From Alphaproteobacteria bacterium (lineage in GTDB: Bacteria > Pseudomonadota > Alphaproteobacteria > Rhodobacterales > Rhodobacteraceae), in NCBI GenBank assembly GCA_030431825.1, contig JAUIIJ010000011.1:40171-104170 (forward strand): a stretch of 64,000 bases of DNA. Reading direction: 5' to 3'. Below, piece by piece: positions 8,350 through 16,473 of this stretch. Position 1 is the stretch's first letter; every line of letters starts with the position of its first letter. Below the pieces are notes generated by a model. The model had not been told where the DNA came from. It did not search any database and saw only the letters and a list, made by a program, of their open reading frames with translations. Made by a program: the position numbers and the translations under genes.

Positions 8350-10581
8350 TCATTCGTTCGGCTCGGCGACATCCAGTTCGGACAATATCTCGGCAATCTC
8401 GGAACGCGCGCCGACGCTATCATCCAGAAGCGACCGCGCACCGGCCAGCGGGGCTGTCTCGTCATTCTTTTCGCTTTCTTTCGCCAGCCTTGTCGAAAGT
8501 TCGGCCAAACGCAGATAGCGCGGATCATCGGCCAGCGGCAGCTCATCCCACGCATCACCAAGCCAGAGATTGCGCGCGGCGTTCTCCGGACTCTCGGCGT
8601 CAAGCAGCACCTGACCAGCCATCTCATAATCACCGTTCGCCTGCATCGCACGCGCTCGGATCGCAGAGGCTTCGGGATCAGTCAGGTTCAGAACCTCAAT
8701 CATGGCGCGATGCGGCAACCCGTTGGCCAAAGCGATATTGGCACGCAACAGGCGATCTTCCCGAGACATGCCTCGCGGTGTCGCCTTCTTGATGATGGCC
8801 TGCGCCTGCTGCGGAAATCCGAGAGCCAGCAAGCGTTCCGACAAATTCGCCGCCAAAGACGCCGGAAGCTTGCGATCCGACGGCTCGGCCAGCGGCAAAG
8901 CAAATGTCAGGAACGTTACATCATCCGCATTTTGCGCCAAGAGTTCGAGAACAGGTCCTGAGGCCGCTGCCGCAAGGGCCGGGCCGTCCAGTTCGGCGCT
9001 GACATCCAGCGCTTCGAAGGCCGCTTCGAACCGACCCGCGAGAGCGAGAGACATCGCGTGAACCCGGCGCAGTTCACTTCCCCACTTCCCCTGACGATGC
9101 TCGGTCGCGTAACTTGCGGCAAGTTCAGGCACGTCTGGTCGCAGGGCCTTCTTCTCCAGATAGTGCATGTCGATCAATTTGATCAGCGCTTCCGGAGAGA
9201 CGTCGGAATCCGACGCAACCACCTTTTCGATTTTCTCGACGACGATTTCGGTCTTGCCCGTGGCGCTTTCCACCTCGGCCTCGGCCAGATCATGGGAGGG
9301 TCCGGTCGATCCGCTGCTGCGATCAATGTCCCGCAACACTGCTGCTGCAAGCTCGTTGTGCTCCAGTTTGTTGAGACTTCGGCTTAGTCGCGGCCCCAGT
9401 TGATGACGCAGATGACGCGGCAGGTTCGCGAAAGCGCGCAGCAAGGCGTCGGATTGTGACATGTCGATTTTCTCGGGATCTGCCAGTGTCGACCACAGTG
9501 CGAAATCCTGCGCGCATCCGGACTGCCCGAGGAACGGGTTGGCACCCTCGATCGCGCTTCCGTCCACAATACGCGTCAACGCCTGGAGGGCGTCCAATTC
9601 CGGTGACGGGTCCGGTACAAGCGTCAGCACCCTCTCTGCCTCGGCGCCGAAACCGAAATGGATATAGGTTCTTGCAAGGTCCAGGGCGATCTCGGCATCC
9701 AATTGGTCAAATTCACCAAATAGGCTGGCGCGCAACTCGCCAATCTGGTCCGCAAACGGCCGTTCATCCGCCCAATCTGGCACAGCCACCACCGAGTCTG
9801 GCAAACAGGTCGGTTCGCCCGAAAGTTCATCCAGGGTACTCGCGATCGCGGACAGGTCACGGTCGATGACGGTTGTGCTGGCAATATTGATCTCTGCTTT
9901 TGCCGGTGCGATGACCGGCTCGGACGGAGGCAGGCCGATCTCTGTTTCCTCGTCGGCGAATCGGGTGACGGGCGTAAGCAGACCTTGTGACGCCGCCCGT
10001 TCGATCTGTGCCAGCAGCCTCTGCTCGGACAAGGTCTGGGAGATGACCTTGCCGGATTTTCCGGCACCGGATGGCGCCTCAACGGGTGGACCTCCTTGCG
10101 CCTCTTTTCGGTGCTTGACGGCTGGGCGCCCATCCGTTGTTGCGCCGCCTGTACCAAGCTGAAACCTGTAGGCCGCGAGATCGACCGGCTGCAAACGCGG
10201 TTTCAGGTAAAACTCGGTGCCGGTAGAATCGCGTATGTCGATCACCAGATAGTTTTCAGCCTGCAAAAACCCCTCAACCGCGCAGTTGCAATTGAGGCTC
10301 AGTTCCAGAGGACCACCCCTCTCGCGCTGCGCGACCTGCCGCAATCGTGTCCGCGGGATCTTTTTGAATACGCCACCAAGATCGAACCGGATATCCGGTT
10401 GATCGACATTCACCCTCACCTCGCGACCCTGATTGCTGACCGACCAATCGGCACCCTCTCCGATCTTCATCACGAGACGCGTAAATGTCGCGTGTTCTCC
10501 CGAGCGAACAACCACCGTTTGCGCCGACACGGGCGTCGCCGCAAGGAACAGGAGAAAACAAATCAGGCGAACGCGCATCAT
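8350..10581 (-). CDS. Large exported flagellar-cluster protein of unknown function, probable helical-repeat domain
   Basis: A 743-residue protein with a clean signal peptide (residues 1-20, ending VSA). A beta-rich N-terminal region (about 22-140) includes RFDLGGVFKKIP and YLVIDIRDS, reminiscent of AMIN-like wall- or secretin-binding domains. After a proline-rich linker, about 280-740 looks like alpha-helical, TPR-type repeats (for example ARTYIHFGFGAEAERVL, RLLALGFPQQAQAIIKKA). The start overlaps the motA stop by 4 bp, so translation is coupled to motA. I do not recognise a named family. Position after motA recalls the periplasmic motility protein MotC of rhizobia, but that is only an analogy; no motB is adjacent. 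Confidence 0.8.
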   Translation of the reverse strand: MMRVRLICFLLFLAATPVSAQTVVVRSGEHATFTRLVMKIGEGADWSVSNQGREVRVNVDQPDIRFDLGGVFKKIPRTRLRQVAQRERGGPLELSLNCNCAVEGFLQAENYLVIDIRDSTGTEFYLKPRLQPVDLAAYRFQLGTGGATTDGRPAVKHRKEAQGGPPVEAPSGAGKSGKVISQTLSEQRLLAQIERAASQGLLTPVTRFADEETEIGLPPSEPVIAPAKAEINIASTTVIDRDLSAIASTLDELSGEPTCLPDSVVAVPDWADERPFADQIGELRASLFGEFDQLDAEIALDLARTYIHFGFGAEAERVLTLVPDPSPELDALQALTRIVDGSAIEGANPFLGQSGCAQDFALWSTLADPEKIDMSQSDALLRAFANLPRHLRHQLGPRLSRSLNKLEHNELAAAVLRDIDRSSGSTGPSHDLAEAEVESATGKTEIVVEKIEKVVASDSDVSPEALIKLIDMHYLEKKALRPDVPELAASYATEHRQGKWGSELRRVHAMSLALAGRFEAAFEALDVSAELDGPALAAAASGPVLELLAQNADDVTFLTFALPLAEPSDRKLPASLAANLSERLLALGFPQQAQAIIKKATPRGMSREDRLLRANIALANGLPHRAMIEVLNLTDPEASAIRARAMQANGDYEMAGQVLLDAESPENAARNLWLGDAWDELPLADDPRYLRLAELSTRLAKESEKNDETAPLAGARSLLDDSVGARSEIAEILSELDVAEPNE

Positions 10582-11447
10582 GCTGCATCCTGTTTCACTG
10601 CCTTCAGCGCCTGTTCCAGATCTGTGAAATCCGGGCGGCAGTGGGCCGGCGTGTTTTGTCGGCCGACCTCGATGCAGATGGCGGCCGCATGATTGTGAAG
10701 GTTCGCGATGAGCACCTCTCGTATCAGGAGATAGAAATGGTTGTCCTCTTCGATCACCGTCTTGACCCGTGCGGCAAACGGGCCGACCAGGCCATAGGCC
10801 AGGAAAACGCCAAGGAATGTCCCGACCAGCGCGCCGCCGATCAGCTTGCCCAGAACTTCGGGCGGCTGGTCGATCGACCCCATGGTCTTGATCACTCCGA
10901 GAACAGCCGCCACGATGCCCAGTGCGGGCAATCCATCGGCAACCGTCTGCAATGCATGGCTAGAATGCAACGCGTGATGCAGGTTGGCCTCCATGCGCTT
11001 GTCGAGCACCTCTTCGACCTGATGCGGATCGTCATAGTTCATCGACGCGGAACGCATGGTATCGCAGATCAGGTTCACGGCTTCTCCATCGGCCTGGATC
11101 TTCGGATATTTCGAGAAGACCGATGAACTCGCGGGGTCTTCGATATGCTGTTCCACTTCGACCGGGTTCTGACGGGCGATGCGGATCAGTTCGAACAACA
11201 GGCAGAGCAGGTCCCGGTAATCCTGCGGCTTCCATTTCGGCCCCTTGAAGACTTTTGCGACATCCTTGGCCGTGTGCTTGATCGCCGACATGTCATTGCT
11301 GATCAGGAACGCACCTATGGCGGCGCCGCCGATCATGATCATCTCGAACGGCAGGGTCTTGAGTATGATCGCCATCTTGCCGCCAGCAAGAAGATAGCCA
11401 CCGAACACCATCCCAAAGATCGTGACGATACCGATTATGCCAATCAT
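10578..11447 (-). CDS. motA: Flagellar motor stator protein MotA
   Basis: MotA is the cytoplasmic-membrane stator subunit that converts proton flow into torque with MotB. It has 289 residues and four membrane segments (about 1-22, 34-50, 171-190 and 202-222). The conserved prolines are visible: P174 in DGLPALGIV and P223 in VGPFAAR, matching P173 and P222 of E. coli. The cytoplasmic loop contains the family's charged residues around RIARQNPVEVEQHIEDP. It is translationally coupled to the 743-residue protein. motB is not in the window, unlike the usual motAB pair. Confidence 0.96.
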   Translation of the reverse strand: MIGIIGIVTIFGMVFGGYLLAGGKMAIILKTLPFEMIMIGGAAIGAFLISNDMSAIKHTAKDVAKVFKGPKWKPQDYRDLLCLLFELIRIARQNPVEVEQHIEDPASSSVFSKYPKIQADGEAVNLICDTMRSASMNYDDPHQVEEVLDKRMEANLHHALHSSHALQTVADGLPALGIVAAVLGVIKTMGSIDQPPEVLGKLIGGALVGTFLGVFLAYGLVGPFAARVKTVIEEDNHFYLLIREVLIANLHNHAAAICIEVGRQNTPAHCRPDFTDLEQALKAVKQDAA

Positions 11448-11519
11448 AGTGCGACTCCGTGTTTCGTGGGCTTTGGACAGTCTGACGTGCCTGCCTTAAC
11501 AAACGTTCACCGGATGAGT

Positions 11520-12119
11520 TCATTCCGTGGGAACGGAGGCATTGCGACCCGCGAGCACCACGCTGATCGAGTAGGCCGCCATCGGGCTCAGCCCCGCCAT
11601 CACATCTGCCGCAGCATCAGGCCGCATCCGCGCAAGAAACCCGGCGGCGAATTCGGGGGCCATCGTCTCGAACAACGCTGCCGCCTGTTTCGGCTTCATC
11701 TTTTCATATACATCGGTGAGGCGAACCAGGTCTTCTTCCGTCGCGCCGTCTGCGAGCGCGAGCGTGGCCGACAGACGTTCCTCTGCACCGATCAGCGCCT
11801 CGAGTCGCCGCTCGATAGCCTTTTCGGCGATCTCAAGCGCCTTCATGCGATCCTGTATCTGCGCCTCGCGGGTGTCGAGTGCGTATTCACGATCGCGAAG
11901 CGCATCAATCAGGGTCTGCAACTCTGCCGAGGTCGGGACGACGCTGCGGGCCATGTCCGGTTCCGCAGAGATTTCCTGATCCTGCTCGGGCCGTGATTCA
12001 CGGGCGATCGCGGGCCCGGCCTGCAATCCGAGACGCAACAGCGCGGAACCGATGAGCAGGACAGCGATCACCGCCAGCGTACCGCCACGCAATCGGGGCA
12101 GGTTTGCCTTGAATTTCAT
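11520..12119 (-). CDS. MotE-like flagellar protein (coiled coil plus MgtE N-terminal-like domain)
   Basis: A 199-residue protein with one N-terminal membrane anchor (residues 12-34), a long predicted coiled coil (about 62-125, ELQTLIDALRDREYALDTREAQIQ onward) and a C-terminal MgtE_N-type helical domain (VYEKMKPKQAAALFETMAPEFAAGFLARM). This is the architecture of MotE, a periplasmic chaperone for stator-associated MotC in rhizobia. The ATG at 12119 overlaps the stop of the DUF6468-like gene. The 72 bp between this gene and motA include a TTAA-N7-TCAC element. Confidence 0.82.
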   Translation of the reverse strand: MKFKANLPRLRGGTLAVIAVLLIGSALLRLGLQAGPAIARESRPEQDQEISAEPDMARSVVPTSAELQTLIDALRDREYALDTREAQIQDRMKALEIAEKAIERRLEALIGAEERLSATLALADGATEEDLVRLTDVYEKMKPKQAAALFETMAPEFAAGFLARMRPDAAADVMAGLSPMAAYSISVVLAGRNASVPTE

Positions 12120-12508
12120 TGTCGTACACCCTGCTGCGACCGTTCGTGGCGCACGAACATCGGGCCGGCGGAATGTTCGGTGTCGGTGTGTTCCTGCCCG
12201 GGCGCTGCTTCGGGGGATGGCGTGTCGGGAAGATCGTGCATCGAGGCCATCATGAGTTCCAGGCGCGCAGCGACCGCTTCCGCACGCCCGGTCAGGTCGT
12301 CCAGCGCCGCGTTCGAGCCATCGGATGCGGCACGTGCGCTCGCAAGCGTCTGGCTCAGATCGTCGACCTGCGCGGACAGCACCGCAACAGCACCGCCGAC
12401 CCCCTTTTCCAGATCATTGAATCGCTTCAGTCGGCGCGCGAGAACAAAACAGTACAGCCCTGCTCCCAATGCCCCCGCGACCAGAAAGATATCTGCAACC
12501 AATTCCAA
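12116..12508 (-). CDS. DUF6468-like membrane-anchored coiled-coil protein
   Basis: A 130-residue protein with an N-terminal membrane helix (residues 1-24), then a basic stretch (ARRLKRFNDLEKGVGG) and a coiled coil up to about residue 90, ending in a charged tail. The start is a TTG at 12508 supported by a strong GGAGG at 12514-12518. This type of protein sits between fliL/fliM and motE/flbE in many alphaproteobacterial flagellar clusters and matches what is called DUF6468 there; the family name is from context and general appearance, not a search. It overlaps the motE-like gene by 4 bp. Confidence 0.75.
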   Translation of the reverse strand: MELVADIFLVAGALGAGLYCFVLARRLKRFNDLEKGVGGAVAVLSAQVDDLSQTLASARAASDGSNAALDDLTGRAEAVAARLELMMASMHDLPDTPSPEAAPGQEHTDTEHSAGPMFVRHERSQQGVRQ

Positions 12509-12517
12509 CTTTGCCTC

Positions 12518-13009
12518 CTAATTCAGTACAAATTCCATGACCAGAAGGTCGCGCACGCGGCCCTGCCCGGCCACGACCTGCACCCGTCGCAGCATTTGAC
12601 CGCGAAGTTTGGTCAACGCCTCGGGCGCTTCGAATTCCGCGACATCCAGCGCCCGCAGATAGCCGTTCAGGACATCGACGATCCTGGGCAGCACCAGTTC
12701 GACATCCTCGCGATAGGCGCTGTTCACCTCCAGCTGGCTGCGGAAACGCAAGTGGCGCACGTAGGTATTTCCGGAGAGGGAAACCATGATCGGCTCGATT
12801 TCAACGAAGGCTATTTCCGGCAGGGGGTCCACCGGTTCGCCGGCGGGCTCGTGGGCGCCGTGCGATTCGTCCTTGCCGAACAACAGGCCGGACGAACTGG
12901 CGTAAAATCCGCCTCCCGCCCCCGCAATTGCGAGGACGAGACCCAGTATCAATGGAAGTTTCTTTGATTTGACCGGCGTTTCCGGTGCCTCTGCTACGGC
13001 ATCCGACAT
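12518..13009 (-). CDS. fliL: Flagellar basal-body-associated protein FliL
   Basis: FliL rings the stator units and supports torque. The protein has 163 residues with a cytoplasmic N-tail, one membrane helix (KKLPLILGLVLAIAGAGGGFY), a His/acidic linker, and the periplasmic FliL domain (EIEPIMVSLSG, YLRALDVAEFEAPEALTKLRGQMLRR, VRDLLVMEFVLN). I prefer the ATG at 13009 over one 33 bp upstream because an AGGA motif lies 7 bp before it. It leads the minus-strand fliL-DUF6468-motE unit and is divergent from fliF. Confidence 0.92.
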   Translation of the reverse strand: MSDAVAEAPETPVKSKKLPLILGLVLAIAGAGGGFYASSSGLLFGKDESHGAHEPAGEPVDPLPEIAFVEIEPIMVSLSGNTYVRHLRFRSQLEVNSAYREDVELVLPRIVDVLNGYLRALDVAEFEAPEALTKLRGQMLRRVQVVAGQGRVRDLLVMEFVLN

Positions 13010-13055
13010 GGCAATTCCTATCGTTTCGTACGGTGTCTTCATAACCGTGCAGGAA

Positions 13056-13070
13056 CTAACCGATTGTTAA
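13056..13070. promoter_or_regulatory. CtrA-like binding site in the divergent fliL/fliF promoter region
   Basis: Between fliL (-) and fliF (+) the sequence reads CTAA, seven bases, TTAA on the + strand. On the minus strand that is TTAAC-N6-TTAG, one mismatch from the TTAA-N7-TTAA consensus of the alphaproteobacterial regulator CtrA. CtrA or its homologues control class II flagellar operons, including fliL and fliF, in related bacteria. The position in a roughly 80-bp divergent spacer fits, but the motif is short. Confidence 0.4.
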
Positions 13071-13128
13071 GGCCAATGGATCAAACAGGATGGAACGTTG
13101 GCAGAACGTCGGCGACACGGAGGATATC

Positions 13129-14757
13129 GTGCAGCAGATCAAAACGATTTGGACCGAACTCGACAGACGCAAGCAGATTGTGGTGACACTCGCCGCTGTC
13201 GCATTGATCGTTACGCTGGTGGTGATGTCGCGCATGGCGGCGACCCCTTCGATGAAATTGCTCTATGCCGGGCTTGAGAACGGCTCTGCCGGCGATGTGG
13301 TGCGCGCGCTCGAACAGCGCGGCACGCTTTACGAGGTGCGGGGCGGTTCCATCTATGTCCCGGCCGAGAACCGCGACGAATTGCGGATGACCCTCGCGAG
13401 CGAAGGCCTGCCGGCCAATGGTGGCCGAGGCTATGAGCTGCTTGATTCGCTGAACGGGTTCGGCACGACATCGCAGATGTTCGATGCCGCCTACTGGCGC
13501 GCCAAGGAAGGTGAGCTCGCCCGCACCATCGTGGCCAGCCCACATGTGGCGCAGGCCCGCGTGCACATCGCGCACGACGGCTCCGGACCTTTTCAGCGAA
13601 GCGTCGACCCCACTGCGTCGGTGTCTCTTGTCCCGGCGGGCGCCTCGATAACCGTCGCCCAGGCAAATGCTCTCAGGTTCCTGGTGGCATCTGCGGTTGC
13701 CGGGCTCACCGTGGAAAACGTCGCGATCATCGACGCAAACGGAACTCTGATCGGTTCCGCGGACACCAGTGCATCGCCCAACAGCGCCGATGATCGCGCC
13801 TTGCTGTTGCGTGACCGGGTGCTGCGGCTGGTCGAGGCCCGTGTCGGGGCGGGCAACGCGGTGGTCGAGGTCAGCGTGGATACGGTCACCCAGACAGAAT
13901 CGATCCGCGAACGCCGGTTCGATCCCGAAGGCCGCGTGGCCATCAGTACCGAGACAGAGGAGCGCACCGATTCCTCGACAAACGCGGCCGGTGGGGATGT
14001 CACGGTCGCCTCGAACCTGCCGGATGGAGATGGCGCCGCGGGCGAAGGCTCCAAGGCGCAGGGCAGCGAGACCCGCGAACGCATCAACTATGAAGTTTCC
14101 GAAACCGAACACGAGATCCTGCGTGGCCCCGGCGACATCAAACGCCTGACGGTGGCGGTTCTGGTCAACGGGCTCGATGTGACGGACGACGCCGGGAACA
14201 CGACATTCGCACCGCGTGCCGAAGAGGAGCTCGGCGCGTTGCGTGATCTGGTCGCCTCTGCGGTCGGCTTTGACGAATCGCGCGGGGATGTGATCACGCT
14301 GCGATCGATGGAACTGCCGGCCGCCGCGCCGCTGGGAACCGCCGCTACGGGCGGGCTGCTGCAGGGGCTCAATCTGGATATCATGTCACTGATCCAGATG
14401 GCGGCGCTGGCGCTGGTCGCGCTGGTGCTCGGGCTCTTCGTGGTGCGCCCGATCCTGAGCAATAGCCGAAGCCTGTCGGATACCGGTTTTGCCGCACTGC
14501 CGCCCGCGGCATCCGACCCGCCCACCACGCAGGATCAGGGTCCTGTCTTGACCGGCGAGATCGCAGATGGCCCGGCAGATCGATTTCAACCCGCCGCACT
14601 GACCGCAACTCAGCCCGGCTCCGAAGGCAAGCTGCCGGCATTGTCCGGAGACGAGCCCTCTCCGGTTGAACGATTGCGGTCGATGATCGGCGAGCGACAG
14701 GAAGAAACCGTCGAAATCCTGCGCAGCTGGCTTGAGGAAAGCGAGGAGAAAGCATGA
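13129..14757 (+). CDS. fliF: Flagellar MS-ring protein FliF
   Basis: FliF forms the MS ring, the foundation of the basal body in the inner membrane. From the GTG at 13129 the protein has 542 residues; a GGAGG at 13119-13123 supports this start, while an ATG at 13090 would add 13 residues but has its AGG too close. Membrane helices lie near residues 18-36 and 425-450. The ring-building region shows MKLLYAGLENGSAGDVVRAL, VPAENRDELRMTLASEGLP and FQRSVDPTASVSLVP. The C-terminus (VERLRSMIGERQEETVEILRSWLEE) is the FliG-binding tail. It is the first gene of fliF-fliH-fliN-fliP. Confidence 0.95.
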   Translation: MQQIKTIWTELDRRKQIVVTLAAVALIVTLVVMSRMAATPSMKLLYAGLENGSAGDVVRALEQRGTLYEVRGGSIYVPAENRDELRMTLASEGLPANGGRGYELLDSLNGFGTTSQMFDAAYWRAKEGELARTIVASPHVAQARVHIAHDGSGPFQRSVDPTASVSLVPAGASITVAQANALRFLVASAVAGLTVENVAIIDANGTLIGSADTSASPNSADDRALLLRDRVLRLVEARVGAGNAVVEVSVDTVTQTESIRERRFDPEGRVAISTETEERTDSSTNAAGGDVTVASNLPDGDGAAGEGSKAQGSETRERINYEVSETEHEILRGPGDIKRLTVAVLVNGLDVTDDAGNTTFAPRAEEELGALRDLVASAVGFDESRGDVITLRSMELPAAAPLGTAATGGLLQGLNLDIMSLIQMAALALVALVLGLFVVRPILSNSRSLSDTGFAALPPAASDPPTTQDQGPVLTGEIADGPADRFQPAALTATQPGSEGKLPALSGDEPSPVERLRSMIGERQEETVEILRSWLEESEEKA

Positions 14758-15356
14758 TGGCAATCGCACATCTCTTGGAAGATTTCAGCGTGATAGACCG
14801 CCCGGAACATCCGATCGCGGACATGAACGATGACGCCGTCGAGGATATGCGCCTCGCCTCGTTCGAACAGGGGTATACGGCGGGGTGGGACGACGCCATT
14901 CGCGTCCAGTCCGAAGACAAGAACCGTGCGCTTGCCGCCCTGGCACAAAACCTGGAGGATTTCGCATTCACCTATCAGGAAGCGCTGTCGCAAATGACCA
15001 GGGCAGTCGAGCCGGTGTTCCGGGCGCTGTTGCAGAAAGTACTGCCCGAAGCGCTGCAGGAAAGCGTCGGCGCGCAGATTGTCGAGCAGTGTCTCGCTCT
15101 GGCGCGCGAGCAGGTGGAACAGCCGGTCATGCTGGTGGTGCCGACGGGCGCTGGTGATGCGCTCAAACCCATCCTGCAAAAGGATCTGGCAATGCAACTT
15201 GCGATCCGCGAAAGCGCGGAGATCGGGCCGGGTCAGATCCAGATAAGGATCGGCGACAGCGAACGCGAGATCGACACGACCCAATTGCTGGCCTCGCTGA
15301 CGCAGTCGGTCGACGCATTCTATCACACCCTTACCGAGGAATCTCTTTATGGATAA
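14754..15356 (+). CDS. fliH: FliH-like flagellar export ATPase regulator
   Basis: A 200-residue cytoplasmic protein between fliF and fliN. The FliH/YscL-like features are an acidic N-terminal region, the SFEQGYTAGWDDAIR stretch (residues 42-56, matching the conserved FxxGYxxG-type segment) and a long helix (residues 60-130). A C-terminal domain follows, with IQIRIGDSEREID. FliH binds the ATPase FliI and FliN; fliI is not in the window. The start overlaps the fliF stop by 4 bp and the end overlaps fliN by 8 bp. Sequence conservation in this family is low, so the call leans on gene order. Confidence 0.82.
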   Translation: MMAIAHLLEDFSVIDRPEHPIADMNDDAVEDMRLASFEQGYTAGWDDAIRVQSEDKNRALAALAQNLEDFAFTYQEALSQMTRAVEPVFRALLQKVLPEALQESVGAQIVEQCLALAREQVEQPVMLVVPTGAGDALKPILQKDLAMQLAIRESAEIGPGQIQIRIGDSEREIDTTQLLASLTQSVDAFYHTLTEESLYG

Positions 15357-15645
15357 CGCGTCCGAAACCCGTTCCAACGCGAATGGACAAGCAAATCCGT
15401 TTGTCTCCGTACCGATTGAGATCACGGTATCGGTCGGCAAGGCGCGGCCATTGATCCGAGAACTTGTCAGCCTCGGCGAGAACGCCGTTCTCACCCTGGA
15501 CAGGCGCATCGAGGACCCCGTCGAGCTTTTTGTCGGCGACCGGCTGGTGGCCCGGGGGCAGCTGGAGGAACTTGGCGGTGACAACGCAGGCCAGCTTGCG
15601 GTTCGCCTGACCGAGATCGCCGATTTCCAGAGCGGGCTGGGATGA
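15349..15645 (+). CDS. fliN: Flagellar motor switch / C-ring protein FliN
   Basis: A 98-residue protein consisting of essentially one SpoA (surface presentation of antigens) domain: VPIEITVSVGKARPLIRELVSLGENAVLTLDRRIEDPVELFVGDRLVARGQL is the classic FliN fold, where GD-R-LVARG-L is diagnostic. FliN forms the base of the C-ring and docks FliH with the export ATPase. The short N-terminal tail is unstructured. It overlaps fliH by 8 bp and fliP by 4 bp. Confidence 0.95.
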   Translation: MDNASETRSNANGQANPFVSVPIEITVSVGKARPLIRELVSLGENAVLTLDRRIEDPVELFVGDRLVARGQLEELGGDNAGQLAVRLTEIADFQSGLG

Positions 15646-16376
15646 AATTCGCGCCGATCTGGCTGCTGCTCGCTGTTGTCGCGGCGCTGCCCCAGCCTGC
15701 GCTTGCACAGGAGTTGTCGCTATCGCTTGGCGATGGCGGGTCGATCTCGGCGCGCTCGATCCAGTTGATCCTGTTGATTACCGTGCTCAGCCTGGCACCG
15801 GGGCTGGCGATCATGATCACCTGCTTTCCGTTCATCGTGACGGTGCTGGCGATCCTCAGACAGGCCATCGGACTTCAGCAATCGCCGCCGAACATGCTGA
15901 TTGTCAGCCTCGCGCTGTTTCTCACCTATTTTGTTATGGAGCCGGTTTTCACCGAAGCCTGGGAGAACGGCATCAGCCCGCTGCTGGACGAGCAGATCGA
16001 GGTCGAAGCGGCGCTTTCGCTCAGCCTCGAACCCTTCCGTGTCTTCATGTCCGACCGCGTCGATCCAGACACCTTCATCGCCATGGCCGAACTGCGCCCC
16101 GATGCGGACACGATCGGGTCGGGGCCGGACGCGCCGCTATCGGTACTGGTTCCCAGCTTCCTGCTGTCCGAGATCGCCCGCGCCTTCCAGGTCGGGTTTC
16201 TGGTGTTCCTGCCGTTTCTCATCATCGACCTCGTCGTCGCCGCGATCCTGATGTCGATGGGGATGATGATGGTTCCGCCCGCAATCGTCTCCCTGCCGTT
16301 CAAGCTGGCGTTTTTCGTCGTCGCCGATGGCTGGAGCCTCATCGCGGGCGCGTTGGTCCGAAGTTATTTCCCCTGA
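15642..16376 (+). CDS. fliP: Flagellar export apparatus protein FliP
   Basis: FliP is the pentameric core of the export gate. It has 244 residues with a cleavable signal peptide (residues 1-22, ending ALA), which is typical of FliP. Hydrophobic helices carry the FliP signatures TCFPFIVTVLAILRQAIGLQQSPPN and, near the C-terminus, FLPFLIIDLVVAAILMSMGMMMVPP. It ends the fliFHNP set; fliQ and fliO are not seen in the window. A LysR gene starts 97 bp later. Confidence 0.97.
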   Translation: MKFAPIWLLLAVVAALPQPALAQELSLSLGDGGSISARSIQLILLITVLSLAPGLAIMITCFPFIVTVLAILRQAIGLQQSPPNMLIVSLALFLTYFVMEPVFTEAWENGISPLLDEQIEVEAALSLSLEPFRVFMSDRVDPDTFIAMAELRPDADTIGSGPDAPLSVLVPSFLLSEIARAFQVGFLVFLPFLIIDLVVAAILMSMGMMMVPPAIVSLPFKLAFFVVADGWSLIAGALVRSYFP

Positions 16377-16473
16377 CCGCATCCCCTGATGACCTGCCAC
16401 GGTAGAATTGCGCTGGCGCATTGCTGCGACCTTGCATACCCTTGGGCGGCAAATCAGGAACTGGTCGGACGGC

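Noticed and set aside
11496..11510. TTAA-N7-TCAC upstream of motA as a second CtrA site
   Set aside because: Two mismatches in the second half-site; too weak to call beside the better fliL/fliF site.
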